From contig JAAZNC010000104.1 in assembly GCA_012798455.1 (NCBI GenBank), forward strand, positions 1-64,000: a stretch of DNA of 64,000 nucleotides. Reading direction: 5' to 3'. Positions 20,526 through 30,239 of the stretch are shown in pieces (within the stretch, counting starts at the first letter, position 1; every line of letters starts with the position of its first letter). The position numbers were made by a program, and so were the translations under genes. The stretch comes from Chloroflexota bacterium. GTDB lineage: Bacteria > Chloroflexota > Anaerolineae > Anaerolineales > Anaerolineaceae. The notes under the pieces were generated by a model. That model was given only the letters and a program-made list of their open reading frames with translations. It had not been told where the DNA came from and did not search any database.

Positions 20526-21386
20526 ATGATCGAAGAAACCAAAAAACGTTTAGAGAATATCCAGGCGATCGAGCCTTATCTGAATGCTATGCGCAATACT
20601 TCACTGGGAAGTTGGAAGACAGCGTTGAACCGCATTCAAACCATCCACCGGTATCGCAGTGAACTGCTGGAAATACTAGATATTTTAAATAATGGGAGCG
20701 AAAAACCTCTGGCACATGATCTGGCAGCCGCACAAAACTGGATCGTCATTGGCAGTCAAAAAGGACTGGTCAGCAATTTCAATCGCCGCTTATTGGAGCT
20801 ACTGGAAAAAGAGATCAACGATCTGGCAAACTTACCTCAAGCTGTCAGACCTACGATCATATTGATCAGCAACCGCCCATCCTACTTTTATTCTTTCTTC
20901 TCCAAACACGCGCTACGCCTCCATATCGTACCCTTTGACTATACCCTAATCCATCCCCACGCAGCACAACTGGCAAAGAGAATAGGACCCTTTGTATCCG
21001 GCGGATCGGCGTTTTTCTATTTCTACAACCAGTATACCAAAAGTCAGAATTCCATCCCGGTCAAACAAACGCCATACCATACTATACTTTCCTCCAAAAC
21101 AGAAAAAGAAACAGAAAGTGCCATCTGGCCTCCTTATTTATTAGACAGCGATACAGCTCTGCTACGAGAGAAGATCCGTGGCATGCTGGAATCCCTTGAA
21201 TTCCAAGAAATCCTCACCAATTCCATCGCCAGCGAAAATGCCTTCCGTTATCGCGTCTTAGAGGAAGCCAAAAACAACACCGATCGCCTACTTAATGAAT
21301 TGAGCATTGAACTGGCAATGGCTAGAAAAAAAGAGATCACCAAAGAGATCCAAGAACTAGCAGTAGCAGCCGGGTTGGTTCAGTGA
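20526..21386 (+). CDS. atpG: ATP synthase gamma subunit (N-ATPase type), displaced from the operon
   Basis: N-term MIEETKKRLENIQAIEPYLNAMRNTSLGSWKTALNRIQTIHRY; C-term RLLNELSIELAMARKKEITKEIQELAVAAGLVQ; middle GSQKGLVSNFNRRLLE resembles the gamma subunit SDRGLCGGFN region. Confidence 0.85.
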   Translation: MIEETKKRLENIQAIEPYLNAMRNTSLGSWKTALNRIQTIHRYRSELLEILDILNNGSEKPLAHDLAAAQNWIVIGSQKGLVSNFNRRLLELLEKEINDLANLPQAVRPTIILISNRPSYFYSFFSKHALRLHIVPFDYTLIHPHAAQLAKRIGPFVSGGSAFFYFYNQYTKSQNSIPVKQTPYHTILSSKTEKETESAIWPPYLLDSDTALLREKIRGMLESLEFQEILTNSIASENAFRYRVLEEAKNNTDRLLNELSIELAMARKKEITKEIQELAVAAGLVQ

Positions 21387-22750
21387 GTTGCCATCTCACC
21401 GATCGCATCCAAAACCCGCACCAGATGTTTGGCACTTCTCAGATAATCATGCAAACGAATATTTTCATTGGGGGAATGGGCTGCGGAACCAGGATAGCCA
21501 ATCCCTAAGGACACGATCGGTACATGCAGGGCTTCTTGCACGATGAAATTAGGTCCAGAACCACCTGTAATAGGTACAATCTGCATAGGAACACCATACA
21601 CGTCCCGGGCACTTTCTACCACCAATTTAACAAAAGGATCAGAAGCATCCGTTTTGGATGGTGCCCCACCACCCAAATAGGTGATCTTGATGTCGTCAAA
21701 GCCATGGGCATCCAGGTGGCGGCGTAGTAATCTCAGTACTTTTTCCGGTTTTTGGTTGGGAATCAATCTGAAATCGATCTTGGCGGATGCTTTCGCCGGC
21801 AGCACCGTCTTTGATCCTTTCCCCTGATAACCGGAGGTCAACCCACAGATCGTGCAGGATGCTTTATGTGCTTCTGCAAAATTCAGATCCATCCCACCCT
21901 GCATATCTCCGAGGAATTTTTTAACACCATATCGAGTGCGGTATTCCTCTGCTGTATTTGGCAGTTCTTTGAGGTATAACAGATCTTCATCAGAAGGTGG
22001 GATCACATCATCATAAAAGCCTTTGATCAGTACCTCTTCTTCTTCATTTTTCAAAGAAGCCAGTGCCCACACCAATCTCCAGGCAGCGTTGGGGAATATG
22101 GTTCCTCCTACGCCGGAGTGCACATCCATGGAAGCCGTTTCAACCTCCAACTCCACATAGCAGATACCGCGCAATCCGAGATATTGAACAGGCGCATCCT
22201 GAAAATCGACACTGCCAAACTCCCAGATACAGGCATCGGCTGCCAACTCTTGCTGGTGGGAATTAACAAAGGCTTCCAGATTGGTGCTACTGACCTCTTC
22301 TTCGCCCTCGATCAGGAATTTGACGGTGCAGGGCAATTCACCTTGATCTGCCAGAATAGCGTCAATGGCAAGCAGGCGATTGGCAATATCCCCTTTGTTG
22401 TCGCTTACTCCACGACCGAACAATTTACCATCGCGCAGGGTCGGTTCGAAAGGTGGTGTGTCCCATAATTCCAATGGTTCCGCCGGTTGGACATCATAAT
22501 GATCATAGAAAAGCAGCGTCTGCGCACTTTTCCCCTGGCGAACTGCACTGATGATGGGCGCGCCATCCGTTTGGTGAATGGTCACCTGAAAACCGCGTTT
22601 TTCCAAAGCATCTGCCACCAGCCTGGCGCATTCAGGTTGCCCCTGTTTTTTGGCAGAAACACTGGGTTGAGCAACAAATGTCTTCAATTCTTCAATACTG
22701 CGATGGAGGTTTTGCTCGAGGTATTGATCTGGTTTATTCATATCAGTCAT
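21380..22750 (-). CDS. M20 family dipeptidase/metallopeptidase
   Basis: LLFYDHYDVQPAEPLELWDTPPFEPTLRDGKLFGRGVSDNKGDI...FLIEGEEEVSS; 7-bp convergent overlap with atpG. Confidence 0.94.
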   Translation of the reverse strand: MTDMNKPDQYLEQNLHRSIEELKTFVAQPSVSAKKQGQPECARLVADALEKRGFQVTIHQTDGAPIISAVRQGKSAQTLLFYDHYDVQPAEPLELWDTPPFEPTLRDGKLFGRGVSDNKGDIANRLLAIDAILADQGELPCTVKFLIEGEEEVSSTNLEAFVNSHQQELAADACIWEFGSVDFQDAPVQYLGLRGICYVELEVETASMDVHSGVGGTIFPNAAWRLVWALASLKNEEEEVLIKGFYDDVIPPSDEDLLYLKELPNTAEEYRTRYGVKKFLGDMQGGMDLNFAEAHKASCTICGLTSGYQGKGSKTVLPAKASAKIDFRLIPNQKPEKVLRLLRRHLDAHGFDDIKITYLGGGAPSKTDASDPFVKLVVESARDVYGVPMQIVPITGGSGPNFIVQEALHVPIVSLGIGYPGSAAHSPNENIRLHDYLRSAKHLVRVLDAIGEMATH

Positions 22751-22767
22751 GATGTACAGCTTCCTTT

Positions 22768-23310
22768 CTATGGGGTTAAGATATGTGAGAGCGTAAAACT
22801 AGAATAAGAGAAGATCAGCATTTTCAAGATCTTCCCGATACTGCAGAACAACAAGAACTGCCATAATGGAATACGCAGCACTCCGGCGGCGATGCCTGCC
22901 AGGTCAAAGAACGGATTGGGAATAAATGCCAGTAGCAGGATGATCCAACCGCCATACCTCTGCATGGCATTCATGATCTTTTCATACCATTCCTTATCTT
23001 CCACGACGAATTTACCCGCAATCCCTGCCAGGTAACCCGAGAGTTCTCCCACGGCGGCGCCCAAGCCGGCAGTGATCGCCACCCACAAGGGATCAAACAC
23101 CGCGCCCATAGCGGAGGTGATCAAGACCCCGGGCAGCGGGAAGATGATGGTCGAATTGGAAAGTAATGAAATGAGAAAGATGCCCGGATAGCCAAAATGC
23201 TCAAAACGCTGGAGCACAGCCCGGTTGATAAATAAAAAATATGAAAATACAAACAGTCCAAGAAGGATCAGCACGCTACCCCAAAGCTGGCGTGGATTCT
23301 TCTTCTGCAT
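22768..23310 (-). CDS. VTT/SNARE-associated (DedA-like) membrane protein
   Basis: LPGVLITSAMGAVFDPLWVAITAGLGAAVGELSGYLAG...FIPNPFFDLAGIAAGVLRIPLWQFL. Confidence 0.85.
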   Translation of the reverse strand: MQKKNPRQLWGSVLILLGLFVFSYFLFINRAVLQRFEHFGYPGIFLISLLSNSTIIFPLPGVLITSAMGAVFDPLWVAITAGLGAAVGELSGYLAGIAGKFVVEDKEWYEKIMNAMQRYGGWIILLLAFIPNPFFDLAGIAAGVLRIPLWQFLLFCSIGKILKMLIFSYSSFTLSHILTP

Positions 23311-23315
23311 GAATG

Positions 23316-23951
23316 CTAGCCTTGCTTGATGAGGAGGGATTCGATGCGTGCCACCACCATATCCATGGCAACCTGGTTCAAGCCCCCTTCGGGTATGATG
23401 ACATCAGCATAACGTTTGGATGGATCGACAAATTCAAGATGCATAGGGCGCACCGTCCCCAGATATTGTTGAATGACCATATCCATGGTCCTGCCGCGTT
23501 CGGCAATATCCCGTTCCAGACGGCGAATGAAGCGTATATCGGGATCGGTATCCACAAATAATTTCATATCGAACAGTTCCCGCAATTTTCGTTCTGCAAA
23601 GATGAGGATGCCCTCTACAATGATGACGCGCTGAGGCTCTACCCGCATGGTTTGCTGGGTGCGGGAGTGGGTGGAAAAATCATAGATCGGGATATCAACT
23701 GGCTTCCCTTTTTTAAGGGTTTTGACATGTTCGATCATCAGTTCGGTCTCGAGGGAATTGGGATGGTCGAAGTTCACTTCTGCTTTTTGCGCCGGGGGTA
23801 AATCAGTCAGATCACGATAATAGGCATCATGTGGTAAATAGGCAATACGATCTCTGCCAACCGCATCAAGGATCACATTCGCCACTGTGGTCTTACCCGA
23901 ACCGGTACCCCCAGCTACACCAATAATAATGGGCTGATAATCTATGTGCAT
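23316..23951 (-). CDS. udk: Uridine kinase
   Basis: IIGVAGGTGSGKTTVANVI...NFDHPNSLETELMIEHVKTLKKGKPVDIPIYDFSTHSR. Confidence 0.96.
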   Translation of the reverse strand: MHIDYQPIIIGVAGGTGSGKTTVANVILDAVGRDRIAYLPHDAYYRDLTDLPPAQKAEVNFDHPNSLETELMIEHVKTLKKGKPVDIPIYDFSTHSRTQQTMRVEPQRVIIVEGILIFAERKLRELFDMKLFVDTDPDIRFIRRLERDIAERGRTMDMVIQQYLGTVRPMHLEFVDPSKRYADVIIPEGGLNQVAMDMVVARIESLLIKQG

Positions 23952-24001
23952 GCTCCGATTATACTTTACTCCCTCTCTATCCGGTATATAATTCAGAATT
24001 A

Positions 24002-24259
24002 ATGGATAAAAAACATAAAATTGCCATCAAATTTTTCTCCCATCTCAAGGATAAAGCCGGTGTGAGCACGATTGCAATGGAAATTGCTCCACAGACCACC
24101 ATCGCTGATCTCAAGCAACAGGTCGTTGATCTCTACCCGGCGTTAGAGACCCATCTCAGGAACATACTGATCCTGATCGACAACAGGATTGCGATTGATG
24201 AAGATATCATCCCGGATGATTGCACGGTTTCTTTCATGACCCCCATCGGCGGGGGGTGA
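24002..24259 (+). CDS. MoaD/ThiS family ubiquitin-like sulfur carrier
   Basis: IKFFSHLKDKAGVSTIAMEIAPQTTIADLKQQVVDLYP...DCTVSFMTPIGGG, C-terminal GG. Confidence 0.88.
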   Translation: MDKKHKIAIKFFSHLKDKAGVSTIAMEIAPQTTIADLKQQVVDLYPALETHLRNILILIDNRIAIDEDIIPDDCTVSFMTPIGGG

Positions 24260-24261
24260 TT

Positions 24262-24377
24262 GGAATGTTCACTTTCAAAAAATCAACAAAGTCAAAGTTA
24301 TCGTATGTAAAATATCTCTTTTTAAAGTGAAAGCATTCCCAATAGTGAGGAAACCATTTTCAAACCATTTACATACG
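24262..24377. repeat. Two interleaved inverted repeats (pseudoknot-like order A-B-A'-B')
   Basis: A 24262-24281 GGAATGTTCACTTTCAAAAA with A' 24319-24339 TTTTTAAAGTGAAAGCATTCC (6+7+5 bp with bulges); B 24302-24311 CGTATGTAAA with B' 24368-24377 TTTACATACG (perfect). Confidence 0.6.
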
Positions 24378-24474
24378 CTGTGCTCCATCAAAATGATATT
24401 GGAGAAGAAATCTTTATGCCTTCAGTTTGCCACACTCTGTTTTAATAATATTTTCTCTTTTTATAATCTGATTT

Positions 24475-25023
24475 TTATCTTGACTGGAATAGGTGGTATT
24501 GGCAGGTAGTATCTGGCGGATATTCTTTCACCTCGGCTACTCCTTCTTCGACCAGGATGGCATTCACGAATCCATTTTCGCTGAAGACGTAGCGCAGTAA
24601 GCGCTCGTATTTATCGCGGTCCGAAACATCGCGAATGAGCAACACATACTGTCCTTCCACCAAGGACCGGTTTAAATCTGCAGCTACAACGGCTGCTGCA
24701 CGCTCTTCACTATAATATTCAGGTGCATTCACTCCGATATAGCGTACTTGTTCTTTCTGACCATCCATTTCTACCTCGATAGAATCGCCATCGATCACCC
24801 TGGTAACATAAGCGATGTGGTAATCACTCAAATCCTGCACACACGACGGCAGGGGAACATCCAGCAAGCCCTGTGCCTCTGCCGGAATTTCAGCGATATG
24901 GTATTCCAAACTCGAGGAATCTACAGTCAGTTCATCCAGAGTAATAGGCACGAGATCACAAGCGGTAAGCGCGAACGTCAAAAAAAGAATCAGGAAGCCG
25001 ATGTGCTTCTTTCTTTTAGGCAT
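24475..25023 (-). CDS. Thermonuclease (SNase)-family lipoprotein
   Basis: Lipobox FALTACDL; VTRVIDGDSIEVEMDGQKEQVRYIGVNAPE...DRYERLLRYVF-like SNase motifs (DKYERLLRYVF). Confidence 0.9.
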   Translation of the reverse strand: MPKRKKHIGFLILFLTFALTACDLVPITLDELTVDSSSLEYHIAEIPAEAQGLLDVPLPSCVQDLSDYHIAYVTRVIDGDSIEVEMDGQKEQVRYIGVNAPEYYSEERAAAVVAADLNRSLVEGQYVLLIRDVSDRDKYERLLRYVFSENGFVNAILVEEGVAEVKEYPPDTTCQYHLFQSR

Positions 25024-25114
25024 ACTGAGTTTTCTTCTTTCCAATGTGATCCATTTGATTTCCATCAGCCAACCAGCCTATTGGAATGCCCCTCTTCGTC
25101 ATTTATAATACAAA

Positions 25115-25187
25115 AGCCACCGAAGGGAATCGAACCCTTGACCCGTCGCTTACGAAGCGACTGCTCTGCCGGCTGAGCTACGGTGGC
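25115..25187 (-). tRNA. tRNA-Thr (anticodon CGT)
   Basis: GCCACCG...CGGTGGC acceptor stem; anticodon arm GTCGC-TTCGTAA-GCGAC; T arm GGGTTCGATTCCC; CCA not encoded. Confidence 0.95.
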
Positions 25188-25234
25188 AACCACTGAATTA
25201 TATCAGTGAGATAATTCTTTTTACAAGGATAACC

Positions 25235-26482
25235 ATGAACATTGCACTCATCTCCTACCATACCTGCCCATTGGCTACCCTCGGTGGAAAAGATACCGGA
25301 GGGATGAACGTGTATGTGCGCGACCTGACCCGCTATTTGGGTGAGATGGGAGTCCATGCGGATGTGTTTACACGGTCGCAGGATGAACACGTTCCACACG
25401 TGCTGCACGATCTGGGATGCGGTAACCGCATTGTGCATATCCCTGCCGGACCTGAAACACCGCTCCCCAAGGAAGAACTATTCAACCATATCGATACCTT
25501 CACCAGCAATATCCAGGATTTTGCCAACCAAAAAGAGATCCGTTATGATGTCGTTCACAGCCACTACTGGCTTTCCGGATTAGCAGCTTTAAAACTGCGT
25601 GAAAAATGGGATGTGCCCGTCATACATATGTTCCATACACTCGCGCATCTTAAAAACCAGATCGCCAAAAATCCGGCAGAGATGGAAGGCAAACTACGTA
25701 TTTCATCCGAAAGAAGGATTGTAAAGGACACGGATGCCCTGGTCGCCGCCACACCGACCGAACAGGAACAACTTCTTAAGTATTATGGCGCGGAAGCGAA
25801 AAAGATCACTGTTCTACCGCCCGGAGTCGACCTGAAGCGCTTCTATCCCATCCCACAGGATGAGGCCAAGGCGGTCATCGGCATTCCTTCCAATGAAAAA
25901 GTGATCTTATATGTGGGACGGATCGAACCACTGAAAGGCATCGACAATCTGTTGAAAGCTATTGCCTTTTTACGCAAAGCAGATGTGCTGGCTACCTGCC
26001 CCCATTATGTTGCCATCATCGGTGGGGATCCCGATAAACCAAGGGAGTTTCTGGATCAGGAAATGCGCCACCTGCAGGATCTGAACCAGCGGCTCGGATT
26101 GGATGATATGGTGGTCTTTTTAGGAAAGAAAGATCAAGATTCCCTGCCCTATTATTATTCCGCCTCCGAGGTAGTAGTAATGCCATCTCATTATGAATCA
26201 TTCGGGATGGTCGCCCTAGAAGCGATGGCGTGCGGCACCCCGGTCATCGCCACGCGCGTAGGTGGTTTACAACACCTGGTTCAGAATGAGATCACCGGAC
26301 TAAGTGTTCCGGATGACGATCCCAAAACACTGTCCGAACAATTAATGCGGGCACTGTGCAAAGAAGGCTTGCGTGACGAGCTAAGAACCAATGGGCTGGA
26401 ATTTGCCAAGAATTACAGTTGGAACATCATCACCAACAGGTTGATCACGCTCTACCAGGAACTCGGCTTTCAATCTCGTTGA
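25235..26482 (+). CDS. Glycosyltransferase family 4 (MshA/sucrose-phosphate synthase-like)
   Basis: CPLATLGGKDTGGMNVYVRDLTRYLGEMG...VHSHYWLSGLAAL...PSHYESFGMVALEAMACGTPVIATRVGGL. Confidence 0.92.
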   Translation: MNIALISYHTCPLATLGGKDTGGMNVYVRDLTRYLGEMGVHADVFTRSQDEHVPHVLHDLGCGNRIVHIPAGPETPLPKEELFNHIDTFTSNIQDFANQKEIRYDVVHSHYWLSGLAALKLREKWDVPVIHMFHTLAHLKNQIAKNPAEMEGKLRISSERRIVKDTDALVAATPTEQEQLLKYYGAEAKKITVLPPGVDLKRFYPIPQDEAKAVIGIPSNEKVILYVGRIEPLKGIDNLLKAIAFLRKADVLATCPHYVAIIGGDPDKPREFLDQEMRHLQDLNQRLGLDDMVVFLGKKDQDSLPYYYSASEVVVMPSHYESFGMVALEAMACGTPVIATRVGGLQHLVQNEITGLSVPDDDPKTLSEQLMRALCKEGLRDELRTNGLEFAKNYSWNIITNRLITLYQELGFQSR

Positions 26483-27660
26483 TCGCGGCTGTGATATTCC
26501 CAGCCGCGTTTGATGACCTCTCTTCCAAAGCGAGCTTTCAGGTCATCCATTGCCAGTAATAGTTGATGTTCTTTTTGATAGTCCTCATCCAGGAAAGAAA
26601 GCTGCTGCATCTCGCTGCTGAGCCCAGCAACCGCCACCCCAAGCAATCTTACTTTCTTGTCCTGCTTCCAGATCTCATGCAACAGGGACACACTGGTGTT
26701 CAGGATCACTGTATCGTGATTGGTTGGCTGTGACAAGCTAAATTGACGTGTATGTGTCTCAAAATTTGGCCAGCGAATCTTCAAGCGAATGGTCTTTCCA
26801 CCTAAGCCCTGTTTTCGCAAGCGGAACGCCACTTTTTCGCTCAAATAACGGAGGGTGTTGATGATCTCTTCCTCATCCCGCACGTCTTGATCAAAGGTGA
26901 TCTCATTGCTGACCGACTTGATATCCTCTTCCAACCCTACCGGGCGCTCATCCATACCCAGGGCACGCTGTTTGAGCGTTTGAGCGAAACGCCCAACCTG
27001 TTGTTCCAAAAATTCATCCGATTGCACAGCCAGATCGCCTATGGTCTTGATCCCCATCAGGCTGAACGCCACCGCACTTTTCTTTCCGATACCCCATAAC
27101 TCATCAATCGGAAGATTACTCAGGAATCCTGCCTCTGTACCACCCGGCACTTCCAGGATAGCCTGGGGGCTCTGGTCGCCACGATAGGAAGATTTGGCAA
27201 TATTAGTGGCAATCTTTGCCACCAACATGTTCGAAGCAACTCCAATAGAACACGGCAAACCGACCTCTTGCCGGATACGTTTCTGAAGCAATCGAGCTAT
27301 GGAGCAAGCGGGTTGGGGCATGTCAGTCACATCAATAAAGGCTTCATCGATGGAAATCTGTTTCACCAGCGGAGTGGTATCTTCCAGAATCGCCATAACT
27401 TGCTGCGAATAGTACTGGTACTTGCCGTAATGTCCCTGCACCACTTTCAATCCCGGAACTTTTTGCAGGGCGCTCTTCATCGGCATGGCAGAATGGATGC
27501 CCAACTTTCTGGCAGCATACGAGCAGGAAGTGACCACTCCTCTTCTATCTGCTGAACCACCAGTGGCAAAGGCCATGCCCTGCAGGGATGGATCGAGTAA
27601 TTCTTCAACAGAGCAAAAAAAGGCGTCCAGATCAATATGCAGGATCTTTCGGTATCTCAT
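26470..27660 (-). CDS. dinB: DNA polymerase IV
   Basis: MRYRKILHIDLDAFFCSVEELLDPSL...VVTSCSYAARKLGIHSAMP...ISIDEAFIDVT...CSIGVASNMLVAKIATNIAK. Confidence 0.95.
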   Translation of the reverse strand: MRYRKILHIDLDAFFCSVEELLDPSLQGMAFATGGSADRRGVVTSCSYAARKLGIHSAMPMKSALQKVPGLKVVQGHYGKYQYYSQQVMAILEDTTPLVKQISIDEAFIDVTDMPQPACSIARLLQKRIRQEVGLPCSIGVASNMLVAKIATNIAKSSYRGDQSPQAILEVPGGTEAGFLSNLPIDELWGIGKKSAVAFSLMGIKTIGDLAVQSDEFLEQQVGRFAQTLKQRALGMDERPVGLEEDIKSVSNEITFDQDVRDEEEIINTLRYLSEKVAFRLRKQGLGGKTIRLKIRWPNFETHTRQFSLSQPTNHDTVILNTSVSLLHEIWKQDKKVRLLGVAVAGLSSEMQQLSFLDEDYQKEHQLLLAMDDLKARFGREVIKRGWEYHSRDQRD

Positions 27661-27688
27661 GGGTAGCATATATGTTCTATTATACAAT

Positions 27689-27719
27689 CAAAAAAAAGCA
27701 GCCCGGGGGCTACTTTTTT
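27689..27719 (-). terminator. Rho-independent terminator (its stem contains the PGI/PMI stop codon)
   Basis: On minus strand AAAAAAGTAGCCC-CC-GGGCTGCTTTTTTT. Confidence 0.85.
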
Positions 27720-28765
27720 AGTTGTTGTTTGAGATTGCTCATCACAGTGATGGGCGTTGGATCAACGTCATATGAAAGTGCCAAATAGTATGAGAAATAA
27801 TCTCCGAACAGAATAGCATCCCACATTTCTGCCAGACGAGAACTACCTTTGAATTCTACCGCATCCACAGCCAGCCCCGCCACCATCATCTCCTGTTTGG
27901 TCAAATCTGCACGCAATAAATTGCGCGGATGGGCAAAACTGCCCTTCAAGAAGATCGGCATGGTCCTTTCGATCAGGGCCGGGTCATTTTCAATACCTGC
28001 CAAGGTATTATGATCTGCTTCCGGAAGGAATTCGAATTGCGCCCAAGCTTTTGCTAATTCATTGATCTGCGTCTTCCAACGGCGTGCAACAGGCGCCAGA
28101 TGGTCAAAACCAAATACGGATACCAGTCTGCCGAGGGCTTGCCCCGCCAAGCGTTTGACAGGATTTTTAACAACAGGCACATCTGCCTTATATGTTTGTT
28201 GTTTTTCTTCGATCTCGGCAACGGTTTTTCGTATGAGTTCCTGCTGGCTGGGGATGAGGTCTAGTCTTTCCAACAAAGCCAGCAAGATGCCAAATGAAAA
28301 ACCCACTGCTGCACGTGGCTGCCCTTGATGCTCAAACGTCCATAAGGTTTTACCAGCTGACTGCGCTCGCTTTGCCAACTCACCACCGGTCGCCAATGCC
28401 AGAACAGATAAATTAGCAGCCAAGGCTTCATAAAACACTGAAAGCGTCTCTTCTGTATTGCCAGAATGGGAAGAAGCCACCACAAGGGTCTTATGCTGTT
28501 TTGCCCATTCCGGTAAATTATATTCGCGCAGGCTGATAACCGGTACTGAATTGAATGGTGCAACATAGGTAGAAAGCAGGTCAGCACCAATCGCCGAGCC
28601 TCCCATACCAGCTACCAAAATAAGATCCGGTTTTTGCAGATCATGCAAATCATATTTAAAGCTGGCTTGGAATGCATGGCTAAGCTGCTGTGGCAGCCCG
28701 TCTATCTCAGCCAGCATATTTTCTTTGTCCAGTCGATGAAATTCCGAGAATTGGTCGAGATGCAT
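27710..28765 (-). CDS. Bifunctional phosphoglucose/phosphomannose isomerase
   Basis: VAGMGGSAIGADLLSTYV...VASSHSGNTEETLSVFYEAL...ALATGGELAKRA. Confidence 0.93.
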   Translation of the reverse strand: MHLDQFSEFHRLDKENMLAEIDGLPQQLSHAFQASFKYDLHDLQKPDLILVAGMGGSAIGADLLSTYVAPFNSVPVISLREYNLPEWAKQHKTLVVASSHSGNTEETLSVFYEALAANLSVLALATGGELAKRAQSAGKTLWTFEHQGQPRAAVGFSFGILLALLERLDLIPSQQELIRKTVAEIEEKQQTYKADVPVVKNPVKRLAGQALGRLVSVFGFDHLAPVARRWKTQINELAKAWAQFEFLPEADHNTLAGIENDPALIERTMPIFLKGSFAHPRNLLRADLTKQEMMVAGLAVDAVEFKGSSRLAEMWDAILFGDYFSYYLALSYDVDPTPITVMSNLKQQLKK

Positions 28766-28780
28766 GTTCTTCCTTCTTTC

Positions 28781-28972
28781 CTAAGCGTCTTTCTTTATGA
28801 GATCCTGCATCAGATCCAGGAATTCCTGCCATTCCTCAATAAAAAAATGAAGGGTGACATTATTGAGTTCCAGGTGATAGATATCTTCGCCATCCGGTTC
28901 CTCGGATTTCCACGCCATATAGTTATCCGTCTCTGCGATGGTGACCACATTGGTTTTTTCTGAGTCAGACAT
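28781..28972 (-). CDS. Small acidic hypothetical protein (63 aa)
   Basis: ORF positioned tightly between co-directional genes; MSDSEKTNVVTIAETDNYMAWKSEEPDGEDIYHLELNNVTLHFFIEEW. Confidence 0.65.
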   Translation of the reverse strand: MSDSEKTNVVTIAETDNYMAWKSEEPDGEDIYHLELNNVTLHFFIEEWQEFLDLMQDLIKKDA

Positions 28973-28974
28973 GA

Positions 28975-30216
28975 TTATTTTTTCCTCACAACTTTCTTTA
29001 TTTTTTTACTCATTTTTTCTCCGGCGTTGCTAACCCCCTGCGATGCTTTTTGATAAACCCTGCCGAAGAAACCATTTACATCCCCGGAATAATGCTGTTC
29101 TTCCATATGCTCCCAGGGATCCAGATCAAAAATCTTACGGAAGATATAATGCAGAAATAATTTAACCGTCGCAAGAATGGGAGAAGCGAAGATCATTCCC
29201 ATGACACCGAACAGGTCTAACCCGATCAACGCGGCAATGGTGATCATAGCCGGATGCAACTTCAAGCTGCCAGCCATCACGCGAGGTGTGAAAATATTGT
29301 CATAGATATTATCGATCAACCATCCTGAGACAGCCACCAGGGCAGCATATGGCAGCGGCTGCATACCAAAGACCGTACTACCCTGAAAGACCGCCACCAA
29401 GAAATATATCGACCAGGCTACGGCTACACCGATGTAGGGGATGAAATTAGCCAAGCCTGCCAGCACAGCCAACAGCACAAAGTACCGTACCCGTAAAAAT
29501 CCCAACAACACGATATAAATGCAAATACGTACTAAGAAAACCTTTGCCTGTCCACGAAAGAAAGCATTCCAGATAATATTGGTTTCTTTTCGCAAATGGA
29601 GTGCATCATCTTCATATGCTGGCATCATGCTCAAGAATATACTCTCTTTTTGTTTCTGGCTTTCATTCAACATCAGGTAAGCAATGATGACCGTTAAGAA
29701 GAATTTCCCAATGGCGCCAAATGCGCCGGTTGCTATTCCTCCAATGGAATTTCCGATACCGGACAGCAGTGGTTGGGCGTATTCCAAGACCTTGCCTCCC
29801 ACCACCTCCCAATCGATATATGATAGATCAATCTCCCATGGTCCGATCTTAAACTGAATCGCCGACAAATTTTGGATAAAACTGGAGACATCATTCGTAA
29901 CATTGAGTAGAAAATTCACCAAGCCCTGAATCTGTTCGACAATAGAAACACCACCCCACACCAAGGCTCCAATGATTATCAGCACCATGAATATCACCAA
30001 CAAAGCAGATGCCAGCCCCCAGGAAATCTTAAATTTCTTATGCAAAAACCTGGCGGCCGGTTGCAGGATCCAGGAAATGATAAAAGCGCCTGCCACGATC
30101 GGTATGAGATTAGAAAAACGAATGATGATTGCAACCACAATCACCAGTAGAATAATCACAATGATGCTCTTGGTGGTAGCTGACCAAGGCGGTGAAAGCT
30201 TCTTCCGTTGACTCAT
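28975..30216 (-). CDS. AI-2E family transporter (PerM-like)
   Basis: ANFIPYIGVAVAWSIYFLVAVFQG...ALIGLDLFGVMGMIFASPILATVKL. Confidence 0.92.
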   Translation of the reverse strand: MSQRKKLSPPWSATTKSIIVIILLVIVVAIIIRFSNLIPIVAGAFIISWILQPAARFLHKKFKISWGLASALLVIFMVLIIIGALVWGGVSIVEQIQGLVNFLLNVTNDVSSFIQNLSAIQFKIGPWEIDLSYIDWEVVGGKVLEYAQPLLSGIGNSIGGIATGAFGAIGKFFLTVIIAYLMLNESQKQKESIFLSMMPAYEDDALHLRKETNIIWNAFFRGQAKVFLVRICIYIVLLGFLRVRYFVLLAVLAGLANFIPYIGVAVAWSIYFLVAVFQGSTVFGMQPLPYAALVAVSGWLIDNIYDNIFTPRVMAGSLKLHPAMITIAALIGLDLFGVMGMIFASPILATVKLFLHYIFRKIFDLDPWEHMEEQHYSGDVNGFFGRVYQKASQGVSNAGEKMSKKIKKVVRKK

Positions 30217-30239
30217 GTTAGTATTAATTTTTTTCCCTG

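Noticed and set aside
21380-21386. 7-bp convergent overlap of atpG and M20 peptidase considered as an unusual antisense arrangement
   Set aside because: Short tail-to-tail overlaps are common in compact genomes
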